Assembly (NCBI GenBank): GCA_023128965.1
Contig: JAGMCY010000124.1
Location: forward strand, 1 to 18,286
Source of the DNA: Candidatus Aenigmatarchaeota archaeon
GTDB taxonomy: Archaea; Aenigmatarchaeota; Aenigmatarchaeia; QMZP01; QMZT01
Direction of reading: 5' to 3'
DNA: 18,286 nt
The notes beneath the pieces were generated by a model. That model was not told the origin of the DNA. It worked only from the letters and a program-made list of their open reading frames with translations, and searched no databases. This document shows, in pieces, positions 12,727 to 18,286 of the stretch (positions are counted from its first letter, which is position 1; every line of letters starts with the position of its first letter). A program made the position numbers and the translations under genes.

Positions 12727-12747
12727 GACGCAGATTATGTTTGCGTC
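12727..12747 (+). repeat. 21-nt hairpin (copy 3 of GACG...CGTC family) after tRNA-Gly
   Basis: Arms GACGCAGAT and GTTTGCGTC with loop TAT; nine pairs as RNA, two of them G-U. It is preceded by CGATT, as in copy 1. It ends before the GTPase TATA box, so it is not in that mRNA's leader; it could end the tRNA-Gly transcript or be a DNA site. Confidence 0.6.
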
Positions 12748-12766
12748 TTTCCCAATTTCTGCTAAA

Positions 12767-12776
12767 TTTTAAATAT
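12767..12776 (+). promoter_or_regulatory. TATA-box promoter of the GTPase operon
   Basis: TTTTAAATAT about 45 bases ahead of the ATG at 12817, giving a leader of about 15-20 bases that carries GAGG (12807-12810). Confidence 0.5.
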
Positions 12777-12816
12777 CCTCTTTACAATTATTATACAAAG
12801 TTTTTTGAGGGTTGAT

Positions 12817-13458
12817 ATGGTTCTCAGGCATCTCAGAAGGATCAAAAACAAATTCGCTTCCGTTGTCAGAAGGATTTTCAGGAAGAAAAAGGACGTGAGG
12901 ATCGGCTTGTACGGGCCCGTGAATTCGGGAAAGACCACACTTGCTAACCGTATATGCATGGACTGGCTGGGGGAGGAACTTGGAAAGGTTTCTGTCATCC
13001 CCCACGAGACGAGGGAGATACAAATAAAGGAGAGGGTTACGGTCAGGGACAACGGGAAATCCCTTACATTCAACCTGGTTGATACCCCGGGGATAGCCAC
13101 AAAGATCGACTTCGAGGATTTCGTGAAATTCGGTGTCAAAAGGAAAGACGCGAAACAGAGAGCGAAGGAAGCGACAAGAGGCGTGATAGAGGCGATAAAA
13201 TGGCTTGACAACATGGACATGGTTCTCGTGGTTATCGATTCAACAAAGAATCCGATAAGCCAGGTCAACATCACGATACTCGGGAACCTTGATGCGAGGA
13301 ACACCCCGCTGTTGATAGTCTCGAACAAGATCGATCTCAAGAAGTCGGACACGACGAGGATACGAAACGCTTTCCCTGGGTATGAAGTGATCGGCGTTTC
13401 GGCAAAGACAGGGGCGATGATGAACGAGTTTTACAAGATGCTGCTGAAAAAGTTGTGA
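12817..13458 (+). CDS. Era-like GTP-binding protein (213 aa)
   Basis: All GTP-binding motifs are present: G1 GPVNSGKT at about residues 33-40, G3 DTPG at 89-92, G4 NKID at 170-173 and G5 SAK at 195-197. A basic N-terminal segment of about 25 residues precedes the G domain. The KH RNA-binding domain of bacterial Era is absent, as is usual in the archaeal Era-like family found next to DUF2073. GAGG six bases ahead of ATG 12817 decides the start. It is the first gene of a tight operon with DUF2073, a zinc-ribbon protein and a small membrane protein. A ribosome-related role is often assumed for such GTPases, but is not shown here. Confidence 0.9.
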   Translation: MVLRHLRRIKNKFASVVRRIFRKKKDVRIGLYGPVNSGKTTLANRICMDWLGEELGKVSVIPHETREIQIKERVTVRDNGKSLTFNLVDTPGIATKIDFEDFVKFGVKRKDAKQRAKEATRGVIEAIKWLDNMDMVLVVIDSTKNPISQVNITILGNLDARNTPLLIVSNKIDLKKSDTTRIRNAFPGYEVIGVSAKTGAMMNEFYKMLLKKL

Positions 13459-13462
13459 TCGA

Positions 13463-13813
13463 ATGTTGAGGATAAAGCTCATACCGTACGAGAAGCTGAA
13501 GAGAGGGAATTACTCAGACCTTCTTAAGGATTTGAAAGAAGGGACGATAATCATAGTGGACGCGAAACTCACGCCTTCTGAAGAGGCGGATCTGATAGAG
13601 GAGACCATGAAGATAATCTCCGACAGGTTTTCAGGGATCGAGTTAAGTTCGCTAGAACTAACGGAATTGAAGGACACCACGCGTATGGACAGGTTCAGGA
13701 ATCTGATAATAGAGATGATTCTGGGCAAGAGAAGAGGTCTGACCATAATAGGCCCCGCGAAGATAATCAGGAAGATAGAGAAAAACCCGGAGGAGCTTCT
13801 CCTGTATATGTGA
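13463..13813 (+). CDS. DUF2073 family protein (116 aa)
   Basis: The sequence matches my memory of the archaeal DUF2073 family: MLRIKLIPYEKLK start, DLLKDLKEGTIIIVDAKLTPSEEADLIEETM at about 20-50, and a C-terminal TIIGPAKIIRKIEKNPE at about 92-108. No enzymatic motif or membrane segment is visible; the pattern is a compact alpha/beta fold. It starts 4 bases after the GTPase stop and ends 4 bases before the zinc-ribbon gene, so the three are surely co-transcribed. This gene order recurs in archaea, so a shared pathway is likely. The biochemical role is unknown. Confidence 0.85.
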   Translation: MLRIKLIPYEKLKRGNYSDLLKDLKEGTIIIVDAKLTPSEEADLIEETMKIISDRFSGIELSSLELTELKDTTRMDRFRNLIIEMILGKRRGLTIIGPAKIIRKIEKNPEELLLYM

Positions 13814-13817
13814 TTTT

Positions 13818-14216
13818 ATGCCAAACAAATGTACGAAATGCGGGAAAATACATTCGGATGACGCTCCTTACCTTCTGGAGGATGGATGTAATAAGTGCGG
13901 GTCGAGATTCTTCTTTTACGTCAGGGAGGATGCTTTGAAAAAGGCCGAGGAGGACATCCGAAAGCTCTCGAAAACCGAGATCGATGAGATAGAAAGGGAT
14001 ATAAGGGAGATAGTTTCGGAAGCGGAAGAACCGATCGAGGAGGACGAGACCGTAATACTGGATGTCGAGGCGATAAGGGTTATAAAGCCGGGGAAATACC
14101 ACATAGACGTCACGAAACTTTTCATGCAGAGGCCGATCGTGATAAGGATAGGGCCCGGGAAATACGAGATAGATTTGACGACAATAATGAGCCGTTTCAG
14201 AAAGAAAAAGGGATAA
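13818..14216 (+). CDS. Archaeal Zn-ribbon protein, DUF2072/COG3364-like (132 aa)
   Basis: An N-terminal zinc ribbon has C-x2-C at residues 5/8 and C-x2-C at about 24/27 (NKCGSRFFFYV follows). The middle (about 37-80) is a charged helix with many Glu/Lys. The C-terminal part (about 80-126) has repeated strand-like segments (VIKPGKYHIDVTKLF and RIGPGKYEIDLTTIM) that look like an internal duplication. It is third in the GTPase-DUF2073 operon, its usual archaeal neighbourhood. Family naming is from memory of this conserved trio; function is unknown, though the ribbon suggests nucleic-acid or protein binding. Confidence 0.82.
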   Translation: MPNKCTKCGKIHSDDAPYLLEDGCNKCGSRFFFYVREDALKKAEEDIRKLSKTEIDEIERDIREIVSEAEEPIEEDETVILDVEAIRVIKPGKYHIDVTKLFMQRPIVIRIGPGKYEIDLTTIMSRFRKKKG

Positions 14217-14219
14217 AGG

Positions 14220-14600
14220 ATGGAACATTTGAAAAAGCTCGCCTACTTGTTTTTTATCGTGATAATTACAGGTCTTATCATATACGTTATCGAGTTCTTC
14301 TCCTTCAAAACCCCTCTCGGCCTGATCATAGCAGTGATAGGTTTCATCGGGGAAGTGATAGTTTTCGCGGTGCACATGAGCGAGCGGAAGGCGGGAGAAC
14401 GAGAGAAGTTCACTTGGGAGCTCTCGCACATCGGGGTTGTCGCTGTTATACTGATAATTATAGGTATAATAGTCAACATAATATGCAGCTTCTTTTTCCC
14501 CGATTACGTCGGGATCGGAAATCATTTCGTGACCTGGGGATTCATAGTTGCTGTGATAGGATTTTTCGTATTTGTGGTTAAAGAAAAGGGTTTCAAATAG
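14220..14600 (+). CDS. Small integral membrane protein (126 aa)
   Basis: Four hydrophobic segments are visible at about residues 7-27, 33-52, 73-93 and 103-121, with charged loops between (MSERKAGEREK near 53-63 is probably cytoplasmic). Termini are both basic, consistent with an even number of crossings. It starts 3 bases after the zinc-ribbon stop, so it is the last gene of the GTPase operon. No named family recognised. Its last 8 bases overlap the end of the convergent RNase Z gene. Confidence 0.78.
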   Translation: MEHLKKLAYLFFIVIITGLIIYVIEFFSFKTPLGLIIAVIGFIGEVIVFAVHMSERKAGEREKFTWELSHIGVVAVILIIIGIIVNIICSFFFPDYVGIGNHFVTWGFIVAVIGFFVFVVKEKGFK

Positions 14601-15525
14601 CCTTCCCGAATTTTATCCCTGTGTTTCTCACGAGAACCTTCATGAAGTCCTTTGAGGCGAACGAGTTCTTGAACACCTTCCTCGCCTCGTCCTCTATTTC
14701 CTTCAGGTTCGTGTATCTCCTGGAGAAATGCGTTAGAACGAGATTCTTCACCCCCGCTTTTTTCGCCAGTTCCGCCGCCTCCTTCGCTCCCGAATGCATC
14801 ATCTCCTTTTTCGTCTCTATGAACGTGGCGTCGTGAATCAGGAGATCCGCGTTTTTCGAAATCTCAGTAATGTTCTTGCACGGTTCCGTATCACCCGAGT
14901 AAACCACCTTCAGGCCAGGCTTCCGGACGCCCACGTCCTCCAGCCTTATCTTCTTTCCTTTGAAAACAATTTCTCCTTTGTCTTTAAGCTTCCCCACTAA
15001 TCTCCCCTGCCTCAATCCGAAAAGCTTCTCCGCCTTCTTGATGTCCACGTTTACCTTGTCCCTCTCCCTGAAACAATACGCAACCGAGGGGACGGAATGT
15101 TTGCTCGGGATCGCGGTTACCTCGAAATCCTTCGCTTCGTAAACCTTAACTTCCCTGTTCCCCTCGAACGGAACGTTCTTCGGTATCACCCGGAAACCAC
15201 TCCCCCAGTAATCGAGGTCGAGGATGTCACCAATGAACCTCTCCGCATCCGGGCCGTGTATGTAGAGCGTGCGATTACGACCCTCAAGGTTCATGGTGTA
15301 CAGCAGGCCGATCAGCCCGATCCAGTGGTCCGCGTGCCAGTGGGTGATGAATATGTGATCGATCTTCATGAACGATATTCCCCTTGCTATAATCATCTGG
15401 CGTTGCGTGCCTTCCCCGCAATCGAAAAGTAGGTTGTCCTTGTCGTAGTGGAAAAAGATCGCTGAATGGCTCCGATTCTTCGTGGGAGGCCCGCTTCCCG
15501 TCCCCAGGAACGTTATATCGAGCAT
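14593..15525 (-). CDS. rnz: Ribonuclease Z (tRNA 3' processing endonuclease, 310 aa)
   Basis: RNase Z cuts pre-tRNA after the discriminator base so that CCA can be added, which suits the tRNA genes here, none of which encodes CCA. The metallo-beta-lactamase zinc motif H-x-H-x-D-H (THWHADH) is at residues 62-67. The start MLDITFLGTGSGPPTKNR and the FDCGEGTQRQM segment (34-44) are diagnostic of RNase Z. Further metal ligands are in the SGDTEPC segment (near 211) and LTHFSRRY (His near 270). Length is standard for the short form. A TATA-like box 15544-15554 lies 24 bases ahead: leaderless, divergent from nurA. Confidence 0.95.
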   Translation of the reverse strand: MLDITFLGTGSGPPTKNRSHSAIFFHYDKDNLLFDCGEGTQRQMIIARGISFMKIDHIFITHWHADHWIGLIGLLYTMNLEGRNRTLYIHGPDAERFIGDILDLDYWGSGFRVIPKNVPFEGNREVKVYEAKDFEVTAIPSKHSVPSVAYCFRERDKVNVDIKKAEKLFGLRQGRLVGKLKDKGEIVFKGKKIRLEDVGVRKPGLKVVYSGDTEPCKNITEISKNADLLIHDATFIETKKEMMHSGAKEAAELAKKAGVKNLVLTHFSRRYTNLKEIEDEARKVFKNSFASKDFMKVLVRNTGIKFGKAI

Positions 15526-15543
15526 AAAAAATAATTGGAATCC

Positions 15544-15554
15544 GTATTTAATAA
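15544..15554 (-). promoter_or_regulatory. TATA-box promoter of rnz
   Basis: TTATTAAATAC on the minus strand, centred about 24 bases from the ATG at 15525. The 79-base spacer holds this and the nurA promoter back to back. Confidence 0.55.
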
Positions 15555-15571
15555 TTAGATTTGACTATGAG

Positions 15572-15583
15572 TAAATTTTTAAG
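15572..15583 (+). promoter_or_regulatory. TATA-box promoter of nurA
   Basis: AAATTTTTAAG-type sequence centred about 28 bases ahead of the ATG at 15605, with GAGG also just before the ATG. Confidence 0.45.
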
Positions 15584-15604
15584 ACTGAAAACCAAGAGGT
15601 TCGT

Positions 15605-16669
15605 ATGAACCAGCTCATCCCTAAGATTCAGGAGGTTGCGGGGAAGATTTCTGAAATCGAGGGCAAGCGGAAGAAACTCGCTGATTTCCTGAAGAGCGTG
15701 AAATCCGATATTAAACTTTCGAAACCCGTTGAAAAATTCGAACCGGAAGACATGATGATCTCCGCTGTGGACGGGGGGATTGTGAAACGCTCGTTGCATG
15801 GGTTCGACTTCGTCCTGGCAAGAGGCGTGGGGGTTTGCTTCTCCTACAAGGACGGGAAGGTGTACAAGGTTGATTACTACCCTGACAAGATGCCCACGCC
15901 CGAGTTCTTCGTTCTGGAAGCGTTGTCAGACCTGGACTGGGTGCACACGACATCGATCGTAAGACAGCGAACGGAAATCAAAACAGCGATCGAGACCATC
16001 GAGAAGTTCAAGCCGGATCTCATTCTTTTGGATGGGTCGATCATCCCTCACTACCAGGACAGGCCCGCTAAACTCTCGAAAGTCTACAAAGGTTATGAGG
16101 AGATGGTTTTTTTGTATAAGAAACTGTTCGAGACCTGTTTATCCCGAAACGTTCTGCTCGCGGGGGTGGTTGAGGACTCGAGGGGCACGAAGTTCTGCAA
16201 CATAGTGAACGAAAGGATACTCTCGAAAGTTTCCCACTCCAGCATTCCAGAGCTGAAGGATATCCTTGGGAAAACAAGGGACACGAATCTCCTTTACTGG
16301 ATTCTCCGTGAAGGGGAGAGGACGGATGTTTTCCCGTATTCTGAAAAAGCGAAGGAACACCCGGTTATGAAGGATTTCCAGGAATTCGGAGACAAGATAT
16401 TCTCCTTTTACATGAAGACTGCGAAATTCGACAGGCCAATAAGGATCGATTTCTTGGGGGAAGAGGGCATGGCGGAGAAATTCGCTTCTGTCATACTCTC
16501 GATCTCCTCCCACCATTCCGGCTACGGTCTGCCGAGCGTTCTGATAGAGGCGGACCAGGTCGCCAAGCTCGCGGAGGACGACATAGATAACATATACGAG
16601 CAGGTCCTCACGCAGACAGGCTCGCTCCCGAGCATCTTCAGGCTGAGAAGGGACATGAGGCCTTTTTGA
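15605..16669 (+). CDS. nurA: NurA 5'-3' nuclease (354 aa)
   Basis: NurA is the archaeal DNA-end resection nuclease that works with the HerA helicase, Mre11 and Rad50 in homologous recombination. The sequence shows the catalytic motif SAVDGG (Asp about 56), LLDGS (Asp about 143), and the C-terminal segment IEADQVAKLAEDDID (about 313-327) typical of NurA domains. A charged helical N-terminus precedes the nuclease fold. Length is normal. The gene is preceded by its own TATA box and GAGG. HerA, Mre11 and Rad50, often adjacent in other archaea, are not in the window. It is convergent with the DUF6141-like gene, with 6 bases between stops. Confidence 0.9.
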   Translation: MNQLIPKIQEVAGKISEIEGKRKKLADFLKSVKSDIKLSKPVEKFEPEDMMISAVDGGIVKRSLHGFDFVLARGVGVCFSYKDGKVYKVDYYPDKMPTPEFFVLEALSDLDWVHTTSIVRQRTEIKTAIETIEKFKPDLILLDGSIIPHYQDRPAKLSKVYKGYEEMVFLYKKLFETCLSRNVLLAGVVEDSRGTKFCNIVNERILSKVSHSSIPELKDILGKTRDTNLLYWILREGERTDVFPYSEKAKEHPVMKDFQEFGDKIFSFYMKTAKFDRPIRIDFLGEEGMAEKFASVILSISSHHSGYGLPSVLIEADQVAKLAEDDIDNIYEQVLTQTGSLPSIFRLRRDMRPF

Positions 16670-16675
16670 AAAAGT

Positions 16676-17170
16676 TCAACTTTCCCCCTTTGCTTTCCTG
16701 ATCATTTCGGCAAGTTTCTCAGGATTCTGTGAGCCTATCATTATCCGCTTGCCGTTCGTAAGCTCCAGTTGTACGCCCTTGTTGCCACTCACATTATACG
16801 CCCATCCTTTCGAACCCCACCTGATGCCCCAGCCACCGTATTCACGTATAGGATGATATTTGCGAACTTCATAATTATCTAAGTTATCAAAAGAAATGAA
16901 TCGAGAGTGCAGCGGGAAAAAACGGATAAGGATCCCGTTTTCTCTCACTTCAACGATGAGTTTCACGGAATAGATAAACAGGGGAAGTCCGAAACCGAAA
17001 GCGATCCAGATGATCCACATCGCGACATCGGGCGCGGGCCTGTTTCCAAAAGGGTTTCCGAAAACAATCTGCTGGAGGAAACCATACCACGAGATTCCGG
17101 CCACCAGAACCATAAGGAGCCATATCCAGATCTGGCGGAACTGCTGGACTTCCCGGTAGATCAATTTCAT
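16676..17170 (-). CDS. DUF6141-like membrane protein (164 aa)
   Basis: Two membrane helices at about residues 13-36 and 49-73 are followed by a soluble C-terminal domain that looks like a small PH-like beta sheet. The segment YHPIREYGGWGIRWGSKGWAYN (split near residue 105) and VQLELTNGKRIMIGSQNPEKLAEMI resemble the family I know as DUF6141. Function is unknown. The mid-sequence Gly/Trp-rich stretch is its signature. A TATA-like box (GATATAAACG at 17191-17200, minus strand) lies 26 bases ahead of the ATG, giving a leaderless start. Confidence 0.75.
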   Translation of the reverse strand: MKLIYREVQQFRQIWIWLLMVLVAGISWYGFLQQIVFGNPFGNRPAPDVAMWIIWIAFGFGLPLFIYSVKLIVEVRENGILIRFFPLHSRFISFDNLDNYEVRKYHPIREYGGWGIRWGSKGWAYNVSGNKGVQLELTNGKRIMIGSQNPEKLAEMIRKAKGES

Positions 17171-17190
17171 GATTATTATAGGAAATGCCT

Positions 17191-17200
17191 CGTTTATATC
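17191..17200 (-). promoter_or_regulatory. TATA-box promoter of the DUF6141-like gene
   Basis: GATATAAACG on the minus strand, centred 26 bases from the ATG at 17170. Confidence 0.55.
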
Positions 17201-17288
17201 TATTTTACAGTTGTCTATGAATCTCGCTGGGAAACGAAGCCTTTCTGAAAGTTTAAAAATTTAATTACCTATTCTATTCGTGGTTGTC

Positions 17289-17570
17289 ATGCCAAAGGCG
17301 CACCGTTGGATAACGGATATCCTGAAAGTTGAAAACATGGAAGTTATAGACGAAGTGATAGGGAAGAGATATAATTTCAGAATTTATACAAATGAAGAAT
17401 ACGTCCAAAGACTGGATAGGGACTATTTAACCTTCGAAGAGGAATTCAAGGCTGCTGTTTCTGAACACAACATAGAACCCAAGGATATTTCAAATTCCCC
17501 GCCTTCAGACTACAAATCATCAAAACTGTTCGAGAGGGAACGTGAGTTAAGAGACGACGATCTGGAATAA
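17289..17570 (+). CDS. Small acidic hypothetical protein (93 aa)
   Basis: No family recognised. The protein is soluble, acidic and without cysteines, with a folded-looking first half (residues about 5-60) and a charged C-terminal tail ending in acidic residues. I chose ATG 17289 over a GTG nine bases upstream because the TATA-like run at 17252-17260 is about 33 bases away and archaeal ATG starts are preferred; the GTG remains possible. It stands alone between divergent DUF6141-like and downstream HAD genes and looks AT-richer than those. Confidence 0.65.
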   Translation: MPKAHRWITDILKVENMEVIDEVIGKRYNFRIYTNEEYVQRLDRDYLTFEEEFKAAVSEHNIEPKDISNSPPSDYKSSKLFERERELRDDDLE

Positions 17571-17589
17571 ATCTAAAGCAAAGAAAATC

Positions 17590-17598
17590 TATTTAATA
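17590..17598 (+). promoter_or_regulatory. TATA-box promoter of the HAD gene
   Basis: TATTTAATA centred 26 bases ahead of the ATG at 17620: leaderless spacing. Confidence 0.55.
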
Positions 17599-17619
17599 CC
17601 AGATTCTAATTTCTCAATC

Positions 17620-18285
17620 ATGATAGAAGCAATTCTCTTCGACCTTGACAACACGCTCATGGACTTCATGCTCATGAAGAGGAAGTCGTGCGAATCGGCG
17701 ATAGATTCAATGGTTAGCGCGGGCCTGAAAATGGGAAGGGAAGGGGCGATGAGGATTCTATTCGATTTGTACGGGGAGAAGGGGATTGAATACAACCGGA
17801 TTTTCCAGGAGTTCCTCAGGAAAACCATCCGGAGGGTCGATTACAGGATTCTCGCTAAGGGGATCGTGGCATATCGGAAAGCTCAAATAGCGTACGTGAA
17901 ACCCTATCCCGGAACCGTGAGGACCCTCATAAAACTGAAGGAGAAGGGGATGAAGTTAGGGATCGTATCAGACGCGCCTTCCGTGAACGCGTGGATACGC
18001 CTCGTCGAGATGAACATAGGGGATTTTTTCGATGTGGTGATAACGCTGCACGAAACCGGTAAGAAAAAGCCATCGAAGGTCCCCTTTCTCAAGGCGATAA
18101 AGGAGATAGGGGTTAAACCGGAGAACGTCCTCTTCGTGGGGGACTGGCCCGAGCGCGATATCATGGGGGCGAAAGCGCTCGGGATGAAAACGGCTTTCGC
18201 TAAATACGGGAGCCAGGAAAAAACCAAAAAACACGGGGCGGACCACGAGCTAGAAAGGATTGAGGATTTGCTTAAGATAGTGTGA
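17620..18285 (+). CDS. HAD-superfamily hydrolase, subfamily IA (221 aa)
   Basis: The four HAD motifs are visible: I, FDLDNT with nucleophile Asp 8 and Asp 10; II, SDA near residue 117; III, Lys in the KKKPSK segment near 149; IV, GDWPERD near 173-179. A helical C1 cap lies between motifs I and II (about 15-95). It resembles the archaeal subgroup described by TIGR02253. Such enzymes are phosphatases of small metabolites; the substrate cannot be read from sequence. The gene is complete, with TGA one base before the window end. It is probably leaderless. Confidence 0.9.
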   Translation: MIEAILFDLDNTLMDFMLMKRKSCESAIDSMVSAGLKMGREGAMRILFDLYGEKGIEYNRIFQEFLRKTIRRVDYRILAKGIVAYRKAQIAYVKPYPGTVRTLIKLKEKGMKLGIVSDAPSVNAWIRLVEMNIGDFFDVVITLHETGKKKPSKVPFLKAIKEIGVKPENVLFVGDWPERDIMGAKALGMKTAFAKYGSQEKTKKHGADHELERIEDLLKIV

Positions 18286-18286
18286 T

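Overview
The window is archaeal. It holds L34e and L14e ribosomal proteins, an archaeal Era-like GTPase/DUF2073/zinc-ribbon operon, NurA, archaeal-type RNase Z, TATA-box promoters about 25 bases ahead of leaderless start codons, GGTGA/GAGG ribosome sites elsewhere, and tRNAs with introns at unusual positions and no encoded CCA. Minimal pilin-like proteins, very large Cys-rich single-copy membrane proteins and many small orphan genes suggest a DPANN-type lineage. That placement is inference; no marker here settles it.

Layout. 1-4.7 kb: a 1041-aa Cys-rich membrane protein, then on the minus strand an unknown 232-aa protein and two tiny pilin-like proteins. 4.8-9.6 kb (plus): ScpB, an 848-aa beta-helix surface protein, ribosomal L34e and L14e (L14e with a Lys/Glu tail containing a perfect 81-bp tandem duplication), and an unknown 177-aa protein. 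9.6-11.3 kb (minus): a 56-aa zinc ribbon and a 144-aa conserved-looking protein in one operon, then an AmmeMemoRadiSam-type radical SAM enzyme. 11.4-12.75 kb: a tRNA island with a 43-aa zinc-ribbon protein, tRNA-Thr(CGU), tRNA-Pro(UGG), a HIT-family protein and tRNA-Gly(UCC). 12.8-14.6 kb: a four-gene operon (Era-like GTPase, DUF2073, Zn-ribbon, small membrane protein). 14.6-18.3 kb: RNase Z and NurA (divergent), a DUF6141-like membrane protein, a 93-aa unknown and a HAD hydrolase.

The most unusual signal is in the tRNA island. All three tRNA genes appear to be interrupted at non-canonical places: each has an insert in the D-loop, and tRNA-Pro has a second in the T-loop. Three of the four inserts fit a bulge-helix-bulge splice geometry whose removal restores a standard tRNA. 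The tRNA-Thr D-loop insert and the tRNA-Pro T-loop insert share a core (a 9-bp hairpin plus its 3' flank) although they sit at different tRNA positions, which suggests intron movement. Three intergenic 21-nt hairpins (9-3-9, GACG...CGTC) lie near tRNA or ribosomal genes; one resembles the tRNA-Pro intron hairpin at 16 of 21 positions. I propose, as a hypothesis, a family of tiny hairpin elements occupying tRNA introns and spacers. All alignments and foldings were done by eye.
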